Assembly (NCBI GenBank): GCA_964553325.1
Contig: CAZKKI010000077.1
Location: 1-25,385, forward strand
Direction of reading: 5' to 3'
DNA: 25,385 nucleotides
Source: BMS3ABIN04 sp964553325
GTDB taxonomy: Bacteria; Bacteroidota; Ignavibacteria; Ignavibacteriales; Melioribacteraceae
Part shown: in pieces, positions 14,974 to 23,437 of the stretch
Numbering within the stretch: position 1 is the stretch's first letter
Layout: every line of letters begins with the position of its first letter
The notes under the pieces: generated by a model
Database searches by the model: none
What the model saw: the letters and a program-made list of their open reading frames with translations, nothing else
Told to the model about the DNA's origin: nothing
Position numbers and translations under genes: made by a program

Positions 14974-15864
14974 ATGAAAATCTTACTTATCGGTCATTCG
15001 GTTTTGGATAGAATAGAAACCCGCGAAGGCACGGCAACAAAACCCGGCGGTCTGTTTTATTCAGCCGTTACAATGGCTAATTTAAAATCCGCCGAAGACG
15101 AAATTTATCTTTTGACAAGTTACGATAATCATTTTTACAATTTCTTCGAACCAATATACGGTAAATTGAATATAAATTTCAGTAACCTAACCGACAAAAT
15201 TCCGGTTGTTCACCTTAAAATTTATGACGACAAAGAACGCGACGAGATTTACGAAAACTTTACTTCAAAGTTGAAAATTAACGATGGCATTGATTTTACT
15301 ATATTCGACGGTATTCTGATAAACATGATTACGGGAAACGATATTTCCGTGGAAGATTTGGAAAAAATAAGAAAAAGTTTCCGCGGTAAAATATATTTCG
15401 ATATTCACAGCTTAAGCAGAACTACTGAAGACGGGAACAGAAAGGTTTTCAGAAAAATCCCGGAAGCTGAAAAATGGTTAACTCACATCGATATTCTTCA
15501 GTGCAACGACCTTGAAGCAACTACAATTATCGCGAGCGATAATCTTTTTGAAACCGCCCGGTACGTACTGGAGCGTGGACCGGAGTATTTTATTGTTACG
15601 TTAAAAGACAAAGGCGTAAGATTATTTTCTGTCGAAAATAATGAATTGGAATCGGTTTTTATTGCGGCGCATAAATTTAACGGTATAAACAAAGTCGGTT
15701 GCGGTGATACTTTTGGAGCATCTTTTTTTTATTCTTATATTCGAACCGGAAATATTTACTATTCGCTTAAATTTGCGAATCTTGCTGCGGGTTTAAGTAC
15801 AACTTATTATAAACCGGAGGATTTCGGGAAGTTAAAAAATGATATCGACGGAAAAATTGATTAA
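14974..15864 (+). CDS. PfkB-family carbohydrate/nucleoside kinase
   Basis: This 296-residue ribokinase-fold protein would phosphorylate a sugar or nucleoside with ATP. The signature GCGDTFGAS (242-250) contains the catalytic base D245 and the anion hole; the usual GAGD alanine is a cysteine here. An N-terminal GG motif (PGGLFYSAVTMAN, 24-36) sits where the family binds substrate, and a VTLKDKGVRLF strand (208-218) precedes the nucleotide site. The lid region is divergent, so the substrate cannot be named. ADP-heptose-type (HldE) and fructokinase-like roles are both possible. It heads a plus-strand operon, and its last 26 bp overlap rfbD, which suggests translational coupling to rhamnose synthesis. 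No ribosome binding site is seen before ATG 14974. Confidence 0.85.
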   Translation: MKILLIGHSVLDRIETREGTATKPGGLFYSAVTMANLKSAEDEIYLLTSYDNHFYNFFEPIYGKLNINFSNLTDKIPVVHLKIYDDKERDEIYENFTSKLKINDGIDFTIFDGILINMITGNDISVEDLEKIRKSFRGKIYFDIHSLSRTTEDGNRKVFRKIPEAEKWLTHIDILQCNDLEATTIIASDNLFETARYVLERGPEYFIVTLKDKGVRLFSVENNELESVFIAAHKFNGINKVGCGDTFGASFFYSYIRTGNIYYSLKFANLAAGLSTTYYKPEDFGKLKNDIDGKID

Positions 15865-16756
15865 AAAAAGAATTTTAATTATCGGCTCCAACGGAATGTT
15901 AGGACAGCGTTTAACGCGGTACTTTTTAAACAAAGACAACGTTGAACTTTTGTGTTGTTCCGCCGAAGAAGAATCGTTTTTTAAGGAAACGGAATACCGC
16001 CAAATCGACATTAGGAACAAAAAGCAAGTAAAAAAAATTATGCGGGAGTTTTACCCCGATTTTATAATCAACACCGCTGCATATACGAATGTGGACGGCT
16101 GCGAATCGAACAAAGAATTAGCTTGGGCGGTAAACGTAACGGGACCCGAAAATCTGGCGTTTTATGCGCATGCGCTCGATTCGCATTTAATCCACATCTC
16201 AACCGACTATATATTCGACGGGGAAAACGGGCCTTATACGGAAACCGATACACCTAATCCTGTTAGTTATTACGGTAGAACCAAGCTTGCAAGCGAAAAC
16301 GTAATTAAAGGTTCGCGTTGTAAGTACACAATTATTCGAACGAATGTTCTTTACGGTCCGGCAAAATACGGAAGACCCGATTTTGTGAAATGGGTAGTAA
16401 ATTCCCTCAGAAATAACGAAGTAATCCGGATAGTTACCGATCAGATTAACAATCCGACTTTCTTAGACGATTTGGTTTTCGGTATAAGTAAAATAATCGA
16501 ACTTAAAAAGGAAGGAGTTTATAATATAGCAGGCAAAGAATTTTTATCCCGTTTTGAATTCACAGAAAAAATAGCCGATTACTTCGGACTGAATCATAAT
16601 TTGATAAAACCGATAACAACAGCGGAACTTAACCAACCCGCAAAACGGCCGCTTAAATCCGGTCTGGTAATTTTAAAAGCTCAAACCGAATTAAATTATA
16701 AACCACATTCTCTCGAAGAGACATTCAGATTAATGAAAAAAGAACTCAACTTGTAA
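15839..16756 (+). CDS. rfbD: dTDP-4-dehydrorhamnose reductase (RmlD)
   Basis: RmlD reduces dTDP-4-keto-L-rhamnose to dTDP-L-rhamnose, the last step of the pathway. The 305-residue short-chain dehydrogenase shows the glycine-rich NAD(P) motif GSNGMLGQ (16-23), INTAAYTNVDGCE (77-89), the HISTDYIFDG strand with catalytic Ser/Thr (119-128), the Y145-x-x-x-K149 pair (YYGRTK) and RTNVLYG. These match RmlD closely. Its start lies within the last 26 bp of the PfkB gene in another frame, with GGGAAG as ribosome binding site. A HAD phosphatase gene follows 13 bp later. The partner epimerase rfbC is in the neighbouring operon. Confidence 0.93.
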   Translation: MISTEKLIKKRILIIGSNGMLGQRLTRYFLNKDNVELLCCSAEEESFFKETEYRQIDIRNKKQVKKIMREFYPDFIINTAAYTNVDGCESNKELAWAVNVTGPENLAFYAHALDSHLIHISTDYIFDGENGPYTETDTPNPVSYYGRTKLASENVIKGSRCKYTIIRTNVLYGPAKYGRPDFVKWVVNSLRNNEVIRIVTDQINNPTFLDDLVFGISKIIELKKEGVYNIAGKEFLSRFEFTEKIADYFGLNHNLIKPITTAELNQPAKRPLKSGLVILKAQTELNYKPHSLEETFRLMKKELNL

Positions 16757-16769
16757 ATACGGAACTTTT

Positions 16770-17543
16770 ATGATTGAAAAGTATAAAGGTTTTATTTTCG
16801 ATTTGGACGGAACGATTTACCGTAGCGATAAATTGATTCCCCACGCCGACGAAGTAATCTCAAAACTCAAATCACTCGGAAAGAAAATAATTTTTATCTC
16901 GAACAAAACCACCGGTTCGGTGAATGAATATTATGAATTTTTATGTTCAAAAAATATAAATATAAACAAATATGATATAATTACATCTACAACGGTAATT
17001 GTCAAGTATTTAATTACTAATCATCCGGGTGCATTGTTTTATGCAATAGGCGAAGAATTATTTGTTAAGGAATTAACGAATAACGGATTAGTTTTTTCCA
17101 CCGATCCGAAAAAAATTCAGATTGTTATTGTTACGCTCGATAGAACGTTGAATTATAACAAACTTGAAATTGCCGCAAAAGCATTGGAAAACGGGGCGAG
17201 GTTTTACGCAGCCAATATAGACGATACTTGTCCCGTTGAAGGCGGAGAAATTACGGATGCCGGTTCGATAATAACGGCATTGGAAAAAAGAACTCATAAA
17301 AAACTTGAAAAACATTTCGGTAAACCTTCCGAGTACATGGTAAATGAAATCCGCGAACGGTTAAAATTGGATTTGAGCGAATGTTTGATTATCGGTGATA
17401 GATTGGAAACTGATATTGCAATGGGAAACAAATTCAAAATTGATTCCGCTTTGGTTTCAACCGGAGTTACAAATTATCTTAACGGACAATTTAAACCCAC
17501 TTATCAAATCAATTCGGTTTACGATTTAATCGAGGGGAAGTAA
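16770..17543 (+). CDS. HAD-superfamily class IIA phosphatase (NagD/PGP-like)
   Basis: This 257-residue haloacid dehalogenase-fold hydrolase has motif I FDLDGT (10-15; nucleophile D11, acid D13), motif II SNKT (44-47), a C2-type cap (about 80-185, including AIGEEL and DRTLNYNKLEIAAK) and motif IV GDRLETDI (209-216). That order defines class IIA, the NagD, p-nitrophenyl phosphatase and phosphoglycolate phosphatase group. The family dephosphorylates small metabolites such as sugar phosphates, nucleotides or 2-phosphoglycolate, and the substrate is not predictable. It lies 13 bp after rfbD and 1 bp before the S9 peptidase, so it is part of the operon. Confidence 0.9.
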   Translation: MIEKYKGFIFDLDGTIYRSDKLIPHADEVISKLKSLGKKIIFISNKTTGSVNEYYEFLCSKNININKYDIITSTTVIVKYLITNHPGALFYAIGEELFVKELTNNGLVFSTDPKKIQIVIVTLDRTLNYNKLEIAAKALENGARFYAANIDDTCPVEGGEITDAGSIITALEKRTHKKLEKHFGKPSEYMVNEIRERLKLDLSECLIIGDRLETDIAMGNKFKIDSALVSTGVTNYLNGQFKPTYQINSVYDLIEGK

Positions 17544-17544
17544 A

Positions 17545-19719
17545 ATGAAAATCGGAATTAAATACATACTTTTTTCCGTACTGGTTTTATTGGTGTCGTC
17601 AAATTACGCACAAAATAAAATCTTTACCGTTGATGATCTTTTTTCGAATCCGGCGTTTTACGGAAAATCATTATACGGCGTTAAATGGTTCGACGGCGGG
17701 AATAAATTTTCATTCCGGAAATTCGATACCGTTTCCGTTTCCATGGCTCTTTACGAACACGATGTATTAACCGGTGAAGAAAAAATTATTGTTACCGGAG
17801 CGGATTTAAGAACCGACGAAGAGCAACCGCCCGTGCGCTTCGCTTATTATCAATGGTCAGGTGATTCGAAAAAAATTCTGTTTGCAACATACCTTCTCCC
17901 CCGATACGCCAAACCGGGAGGCGATTTTTACGTTTACGACATTGAAAAACGTAGTGTGCAGTTAATTCGAGAAGGCGAACATAAACAATGGGTGCCCGAA
18001 TTTTCGCCGGACGGCAAAAAACTGGCTTACGTTAAAGACGATAATATATTCGTTTATGATTTGGAAAATGAAACCGAAACTCAATTAACATTCGACGGGA
18101 ACGGCTTGATCATCAATGGTCACTTCGATTGGGTTTATCAAGAAGAACTTGGTGTTAAACAAGGTTGGCAATGGTCCCCCGATTCTAAAAAAATTGCGTT
18201 TTGGCGTCTCGATCAATCTAACGAGCCGGAAATTAAAATTGCGAAATGGGACTCATTATATTTTAACTTTTTAACATTGAGGTATCCGAAAGCCGGCGGA
18301 AACAATGCTTTGGTGAAAATAGGTGTGGTTGATATCAATTCGAGAAATACCGTTTGGCTCGATTTGGGCGAAGATAGCGATATTTATGTTCCCAGAATTA
18401 AATTCACCAATAACCCAAATGTACTTTCCGTTCAAAGGTTGAACAGATTGCAAAATCACCTCGAACTTTTGTTTTACAATACGAATACGGGTGAAGGTAA
18501 ATTAATACTTGAAGAAAAAAGCGATGCGTGGGTTGATGTCCGTGACGATCTGCACTTTTTGAAAAAAACGAATCGATTTGTTTGGAGTTCGGAACGGGAC
18601 GGATTTTTACATTTGTATTTGTTCGATTATCACGGAAAAATGATTAATCAACTCACAAAAGGAAATTGGGAAGTTAAGAGTTTGGTTGCAGTCGATGAAG
18701 TAGACAACCGACTTTATTTTACGGCGAATAAAAGAGATGTAATTTATACCGATTTTTATTCCGTGGATTTGGACGGAAAAAACTTAACCATGCTTTCGGA
18801 TGAAGCCGGTTATTATTCGGTTAACATGCCCCACAATTCTTCCAATTATATTTTGAATTACCGCAGTGTTAATAATCCTTCCAAAACAATGTTGTTCCAT
18901 GGTGTGAGTAAAATTAAAGATTTGGTGGTAAACGATTTTTCCGCTTTTGAAGAATATGCCGTTCCGGAGCAAGAGTTTTTGCAATTCGAAACAACGGACG
19001 GGGTAAGGTTAAATGCATTCATGATTAAACCGCCCGATTTCGATTACGATAAAAAATATCCCGTGTTGTTTTACAATTACAGTGGTCCCGGTTCGCAAAT
19101 CGTAACCGATTCGAGAAGAAATTTATGGCACTTTTTGCTTGCACAACGCGGATACATTATATTCGGATTGGATAACCGAGGCACCGGTGGAAGGGGGACG
19201 GCATTTAAGCACGTTGTTTACAAACAGCTCGGAACTTTTGAAGTAAACGATTTGATAGAAGGAGTCAAATATTTAAAAACCCTTTCTTTTGTAGACTCAA
19301 CAAGAATAGGAATTTGGGGATGGAGTTACGGTGGTTATATTTCCGCCCTTACATTGGCGAAAGCTCCGGAGTATTTTAAAATGGCAATTTCTGTTGCCCC
19401 GGTGACCGATTGGAAATTTTACGATAACATTTATACTGAACGGTATATGTCTTTACCGGAGTTAAATCCCGAAGGGTATAAAAACGCTTCCGTATTGGAA
19501 CATGCCGGAAATATAAAAGGCAAGTTGCTTTTAATTCATGGTACGGCAGATGATAACGTGCATTTCCAAAATTCGGTTGAATTGGTTAATAAATTAATTG
19601 AAAATAACATCCAATTCCGTACAATGTTTTATCCGGAAAGAAATCACAGTATTTACGGGGGGAACACAAGAATTCATCTTTATACTTTAATGCTTAATTT
19701 CATATTGGAAAATTTATAA
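17545..19719 (+). CDS. Dipeptidyl peptidase IV-like S9 family serine peptidase (exported)
   Basis: The 724-residue enzyme begins with a signal peptide (1-22, ending SSNYAQ), so it acts in the periplasm or beyond. An eight-bladed DPPIV_N propeller spans about 45-470 and carries DWVYQEEL (195-202), whose paired glutamates E200-E201 anchor the substrate N-terminus in DPP4. The alpha/beta hydrolase domain (about 475-724) has S594 in GWSYGGY, D669 in HGTADDNVHF and H701 in ERNHSIYGG. The intact triad and the Glu pair support removal of N-terminal dipeptides, often after Pro or Ala. The gene starts one base after the HAD gene with a GAGGGG-like ribosome binding site, and is probably the last gene of that operon. 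Confidence 0.95.
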   Translation: MKIGIKYILFSVLVLLVSSNYAQNKIFTVDDLFSNPAFYGKSLYGVKWFDGGNKFSFRKFDTVSVSMALYEHDVLTGEEKIIVTGADLRTDEEQPPVRFAYYQWSGDSKKILFATYLLPRYAKPGGDFYVYDIEKRSVQLIREGEHKQWVPEFSPDGKKLAYVKDDNIFVYDLENETETQLTFDGNGLIINGHFDWVYQEELGVKQGWQWSPDSKKIAFWRLDQSNEPEIKIAKWDSLYFNFLTLRYPKAGGNNALVKIGVVDINSRNTVWLDLGEDSDIYVPRIKFTNNPNVLSVQRLNRLQNHLELLFYNTNTGEGKLILEEKSDAWVDVRDDLHFLKKTNRFVWSSERDGFLHLYLFDYHGKMINQLTKGNWEVKSLVAVDEVDNRLYFTANKRDVIYTDFYSVDLDGKNLTMLSDEAGYYSVNMPHNSSNYILNYRSVNNPSKTMLFHGVSKIKDLVVNDFSAFEEYAVPEQEFLQFETTDGVRLNAFMIKPPDFDYDKKYPVLFYNYSGPGSQIVTDSRRNLWHFLLAQRGYIIFGLDNRGTGGRGTAFKHVVYKQLGTFEVNDLIEGVKYLKTLSFVDSTRIGIWGWSYGGYISALTLAKAPEYFKMAISVAPVTDWKFYDNIYTERYMSLPELNPEGYKNASVLEHAGNIKGKLLLIHGTADDNVHFQNSVELVNKLIENNIQFRTMFYPERNHSIYGGNTRIHLYTLMLNFILENL

Positions 19720-19744
19720 TTGATTTCAGCTGTTCCATAGTTAG

Positions 19745-19888
19745 TTGACGAGAGATTGCAATCCGGTACATATTTGTAAATGGAACGGAATTAGCGAAAA
19801 GGGCGATAAAGTTTCAAACGGAATTTACTTTTATGAAATTAAAAGCGGTATACAAAAATTTGTCTGGAAAATGAATTCGGTTAAGTAA
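19745..19888 (+). pseudogene. Orphan T9SS C-terminal sorting-domain remnant
   Basis: Right after the S9 peptidase, the frame ending at TAA 19886-19888 reads KWNGISEKGDKVSNG then IYFYEIKSGIQKF and VWKMNSVK. This is the typical end of a type IX secretion type A sorting (FlgD-like) domain: W-N-G, x-x-G-x-x-V-x-x-G-I-Y-F-Y, then the basic terminal strand. The frame opens only at 19745 and has no start codon with a ribosome binding site and no body. It is best read as the 3' stump of a deleted T9SS cargo gene. The first dozen codons before the W-N-G do not look like a sorting domain, so the break probably lies near 19776. Confidence 0.75.
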
Positions 19889-19982
19889 AAATCCAAGATT
19901 AAATATTTTTATTAATGGTTAAACCGTAAAAATTAGGATGATTATTTTTTAAAAAAAATTTTGTCTCCAGCCTTTAAAAAAA

Positions 19983-20014
19983 TATTTTTTCAATACTTGA
20001 AAAAGTATTTTCAA
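19983..20014. promoter_or_regulatory. Repeat cluster upstream of the AraC-family gene
   Basis: TTTTCAA occurs at 19987-19993 and 20008-20014, exactly 21 bp (two helical turns) apart. Between them the inverted copy TTGAAAA gives an 8-3-8 palindrome (19986-20004) that overlaps a second one, AATACTT-N4-AAGTATT (19992-20009). The cluster lies about 60-90 bp upstream of a TATAAT at 20073-20078, a suitable place for an activator. The link to the AraC protein is inferred. Confidence 0.35.
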
Positions 20015-20097
20015 AATAAATGAAATTTTTTAAATTAAAGTAAAGTTTCCGTTCACTCCATTTGATTTATAATATAATTTATTTTTTAACTTGTGTA

Positions 20098-20934
20098 ATG
20101 GTTAAAATCACTTATAAATACTTACCCGAAGCCCTTACTCCTTATATACGGAAAGTATTTCTTATTGAAATGAAGGGCGGAAAAAAACACCGGCAAAAAG
20201 TTACCGCCAGTCCGTTTACCTATTTTTCTTTTGTTCCCGGCAAAACTCCGGAACCTTATGTTGATAATGTATTTGAACCGATTAGTCAAAAACTCTACTT
20301 TACCGGTCCGTATTTAGATAAAGAAATCTATTTGGATTATTCCGGTAGAATTAATCATTTGTGTTACGAATTATCCGCAGTAGGTATGTATTCGCTTTTT
20401 CATATCTCACCAGTTCAATTAATTGATAAGTTAATAAATCTAAAAGATTTGGTGCCTATTAAAAATTATATTTTGCTCGAAAATGAATTGATGAAAATCA
20501 AAAGTATTGAAAAGCAAAAGGAAATCATCGATTCTTTTCTTATCCGCACCATTGAATCGGCAAGACATGTGGATGATTATATTTTCGAAGCATTAAAAAT
20601 TATTGAGAAACATAAAGGTTATATTCCGGTGAATAAAGTTGTGGAAAATGTGAATATCGGAGAAAGACAATTTCGCAGAAAATTTAAAGAGGTTGTAGGG
20701 TTAAAACCCAAAACATATTGCGAAGTTCTTAATGCCCATTATATAATTACATTTATTAATCAAAAAAATTATAAATCAATTCAAGACCTGGCGTATAATT
20801 CCGATTTTTATGATTTGGCACATTTTTGCCATAGGTTCAAAAAGCTTACCGGACTTAAGCCTACCGAGTTTATTAATAGTAAGGAAACTGATTTCGCTAA
20901 AAAGATTTATTCGACCGAACTTCGTGAAAATTAA
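20098..20934 (+). CDS. AraC-family transcriptional regulator
   Basis: This 278-residue regulator has a C-terminal AraC/XylS DNA-binding domain (about 160-262) with two helix-turn-helix units: VNKVVENVNIGERQFRRKFKEVVG (178-201) and IQDLAYNSDFYDLAHFCHRFKKLTG (228-252), closed by the typical LKPTEF. The N-terminal 150 residues (YLPEALTPYI, YFSFVPGK, FTGPYLDKEIYLDYSG) resemble the DUF6597-type sensor domain found in many Bacteroidota AraC proteins, whose ligand is unknown. ATG 20098 is preferred because the longer frame begins with a TTG at 20062 and adds hydrophobic residues not typical of the family. No ribosome binding site is seen. It stands alone just upstream of three secreted-protein genes that it may control. 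Confidence 0.88.
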   Translation: MVKITYKYLPEALTPYIRKVFLIEMKGGKKHRQKVTASPFTYFSFVPGKTPEPYVDNVFEPISQKLYFTGPYLDKEIYLDYSGRINHLCYELSAVGMYSLFHISPVQLIDKLINLKDLVPIKNYILLENELMKIKSIEKQKEIIDSFLIRTIESARHVDDYIFEALKIIEKHKGYIPVNKVVENVNIGERQFRRKFKEVVGLKPKTYCEVLNAHYIITFINQKNYKSIQDLAYNSDFYDLAHFCHRFKKLTGLKPTEFINSKETDFAKKIYSTELREN

Positions 20935-21177
20935 TTTTTTTTCACATCAAGTTTTTTTTCTGGCCCGCTAAAAATTTACATCCCGATGAAAATGTCCGTT
21001 TTATACAATGAAATAAATTTCTTGTGATTTATATTTGATCTAAAAATAGCAAGATGCTTTCGGTATTTCCCTCAATAGAAAAAATCTTAAAAACAGAAAT
21101 ATAAATTTTTCTCCATTTCGGTTATCAAAATGCTCCTCTGCAGAAAAAATTTTTTCCATAAAAAAATGAGGTGAAAA

Positions 21178-22509
21178 ATGAAAAGCATTTTAAAAAAATC
21201 AAATTTCGCTTCTCAAATCGGCAGCAAAATCAATGTAAGCTTGAAGTTAATTTTAATTTCGTTGATTTTTTATGTCGGTACAACATCGGCGCAAATGACG
21301 GTAAAGGATAAAGATTCACACGTATTGATGGAAGTAAAAGACGAAGGGCTTGTCGGTTCGATTTTAATACCCGGTACGGATGCCGCGCCTTCCGATAAAA
21401 AAGATAAATTGTATAACGTACTTGGGAGTCTTTTCTGGAACGGAATTAATGTATCATCGGGTGGAGACAACCTTGGTGACCACACGGCAACACAAAATAT
21501 AAACCTTAACGGGCATTTACTTACAGGCGGAGCTAACAAAGGAATCTATGTTAATAATAGTGGTTTGGTTGGAATCGGAACAAACAGTCCCAAAACCAAT
21601 TTACATGTTGTAGGAAACATGATAGTTCAAGCTAACAATACAGGTTTATCTGTAAGTACCGGGGGTGAGTCGGTTGATCTGTATTTTAAGGAAGGTAATA
21701 CATCTTATTCTAACGTTTCTTTATACTATCATAATTTTGGTGTCGGTACTTCCAAACCTGAGGCGACGCTTCATGTTGTAAACACAATAAGAGTAGGCAA
21801 AGATCCTTCTTATCCAGCCGTTTACGGTGAGATAATACACGAGGGCAGCAATAAAGGGTTTAAAATAAATGCTGCCGCCGGTGGAGGTTGGGCGGATTTA
21901 CACCTTCAAACTAACGGAACAACAAAATTATTCGTGGAAAGCGCCGGAAATGTCGGAATCGGTACGCTTAGTCCGAGTTATAAACTGGAAGTAAACGGTT
22001 CGGCGGGTAAGCCGGGTGGCGGTTCTTGGAGTAACAGTTCCGATATTCGATTAAAAAATGTGTTGGGGAATTATTCTCGCGGATTGAAAGATATTAAAAA
22101 ACTACAACCGGTTAAATTTAAGTATAAAATAAATAATCCCCGTAATCTTCCAAGCGATGAAGAGTATGTTGGTTTTATTGCCCAGGAAGTGAAAAAAGTA
22201 TTTCCCGAAGCAATTTCGAAAGGAAAAGACGGATATTTGGATTTTAATATGCATTCCATTAATGTTGCCATGGTTAATGCCGTAAAAGAACTCGCATCCG
22301 AAAACAAAAATCTACTTTCCAAAGTCAAAAAGTTAGAGGAGAATTATTCTTTTCTCTTATCGGTTTATTCAGAGCTTGAAACTCAAAACAAAAAGTTGGT
22401 TTTGGAAAATTCCCGCCTTAACCAAAAGATATCACAAATAAAGGAAGTTATCTTAAAAGTTTTAAACGAAAAACAAAAATTCACTAGTAAAGTTTTAATC
22501 GAAAATTAA
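21178..22509 (+). CDS. Secreted tail-fibre-like protein with S74 intramolecular chaperone domain
   Basis: This 443-residue protein has a long signal peptide (basic leader 1-23, hydrophobic 24-36, cleavage near TSA|Q at 38-39). A low-complexity, glycine-rich body carries the motif VGIGT-x-x-P-x-x-x-L-x-V-x-G at 131-146 and 259-274 and a looser copy (VGTSKPEATLHV) at 189-200, typical of trimeric beta-helical fibres. Residues 287-370 are an endosialidase-type S74 chaperone with the Ser-Lys self-cleavage motif SDIRLK (S288, K293), YVGFIAQEVKKVFPE (330-344) and the conserved INVAMVNAVKEL (361-372), then a coiled coil (about 367-430). In phages such domains trimerise the fibre and cut themselves off. 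In T9SS-bearing bacteria they occur in chromosomal surface proteins. GAGGTG precedes the ATG. No phage genes surround it. Confidence 0.88.
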   Translation: MKSILKKSNFASQIGSKINVSLKLILISLIFYVGTTSAQMTVKDKDSHVLMEVKDEGLVGSILIPGTDAAPSDKKDKLYNVLGSLFWNGINVSSGGDNLGDHTATQNINLNGHLLTGGANKGIYVNNSGLVGIGTNSPKTNLHVVGNMIVQANNTGLSVSTGGESVDLYFKEGNTSYSNVSLYYHNFGVGTSKPEATLHVVNTIRVGKDPSYPAVYGEIIHEGSNKGFKINAAAGGGWADLHLQTNGTTKLFVESAGNVGIGTLSPSYKLEVNGSAGKPGGGSWSNSSDIRLKNVLGNYSRGLKDIKKLQPVKFKYKINNPRNLPSDEEYVGFIAQEVKKVFPEAISKGKDGYLDFNMHSINVAMVNAVKELASENKNLLSKVKKLEENYSFLLSVYSELETQNKKLVLENSRLNQKISQIKEVILKVLNEKQKFTSKVLIEN

Positions 22510-22561
22510 AGTTCATTACGCTAGAAATGTATTGACTCCTAAATATTAAACGGAGGGGAAA

Positions 22562-23437
22562 ATGTTTTTCTTTTATAAAATGAATCGAATTAAGATAGAA
22601 ATAATAATTTTACTCTTCTTTGCTGTTTACGGTTCGGTTTGTTCGCAAGTTAGATTGGAGATTAGTGCAGGTATTCTCGTCGAAACCGAAAATGATGTTT
22701 GGGTTGAGATTGACGGTAGTTTAACCGAAGTAAACGGAGGATATTTTAAGGGAAAAATATCATCGGGAGTGCGAACGGACGAAACTTCTTTTGCGGGGTT
22801 TTCGTTTGCCAACGGATTCAATGGGATTATTACAAGAATAACCGGAAAAAGCTATTCGAAAGGAAATGACGAACCGAATAATTTCAAAAGATATTACGAA
22901 TTAAAAAATACCGGCAATAGCGCTCTGAAAACGGATATTACTATTGATTGTATAATGACGGGCACTAATGATGAAAGCAACGGACTAAGCGCACCATATC
23001 ATATTTACAGCTACACGACGGGATGGAAGGGTTATGGTAACGGCAATTCGAGTTCACCGGTAACCGCCGATAACGTAACAATTCCTACCGGTAATTCGGA
23101 TTGGATAATATCGGATAACAGCGGAATAGTTTCGGTTGACGGAGAAGAAAGTCTGCCTACTAGATTTGAATTGTATCAAAATTACCCGAACCCGTTTAAC
23201 CCGACAACCACAATAAAATATGCAATACCAAATGTAGGGATAAAAAATACTCAGTCCGTACGATTAATTGTTTATGATATTCTTGGAAAAGTGGTGGCAA
23301 TATTGGTAAACAAGAAACAACCGCCCGGATATTACGAAGTGGAATGGAATGCCGGAGACTTACCGAGCGGAATCTATTTTTACAAATTGCGATGCGGAAA
23401 TTTTGTAAGGACTAAAAAATTAGCGTTGTTGAAATAG
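22562..23437 (+). CDS. Small secreted protein with T9SS type A C-terminal sorting domain
   Basis: The 291-residue protein has a signal peptide (about 8-28, ending SVCSQ), a beta-rich body (30-190) with no family I recognise, and a C-terminal type IX sorting domain starting LPTRFELYQNYPNPFNPTTT (198-217). It continues through VRLIVYDILGKVVAIL and EVEWNAGDLPSGIYFYKL to the basic end FVRTKKLALLK. This signal directs export by PorV/PorU-type machinery and attachment at the surface or release. A strong GGAGGGG precedes ATG 22562; ATG 22580 would give a more compact signal peptide but lacks such a site. It lies 52 bp after the S74 fibre gene, so the two are probably co-transcribed. The body contains SFANGFNGII and NGNSSSPVTADNVTIP, consistent with an adhesin-like beta sandwich. 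Confidence 0.88.
   Translation: MFFFYKMNRIKIEIIILLFFAVYGSVCSQVRLEISAGILVETENDVWVEIDGSLTEVNGGYFKGKISSGVRTDETSFAGFSFANGFNGIITRITGKSYSKGNDEPNNFKRYYELKNTGNSALKTDITIDCIMTGTNDESNGLSAPYHIYSYTTGWKGYGNGNSSSPVTADNVTIPTGNSDWIISDNSGIVSVDGEESLPTRFELYQNYPNPFNPTTTIKYAIPNVGIKNTQSVRLIVYDILGKVVAILVNKKQPPGYYEVEWNAGDLPSGIYFYKLRCGNFVRTKKLALLK

Noticed and set aside
19732..19786. Inverted copies GTTCCAT and ATGGAAC around 40 bp apart after the S9 peptidase
   Set aside because: Seven bases over a long loop is expected by chance, there is no T tract, and one arm lies in the sorting-domain remnant.
21178..22509. Prophage tail-fibre gene
   Set aside because: The protein has a signal peptide and sits among T9SS-type secreted-protein genes. 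No capsid, terminase, portal, integrase or lysis genes are in the window.
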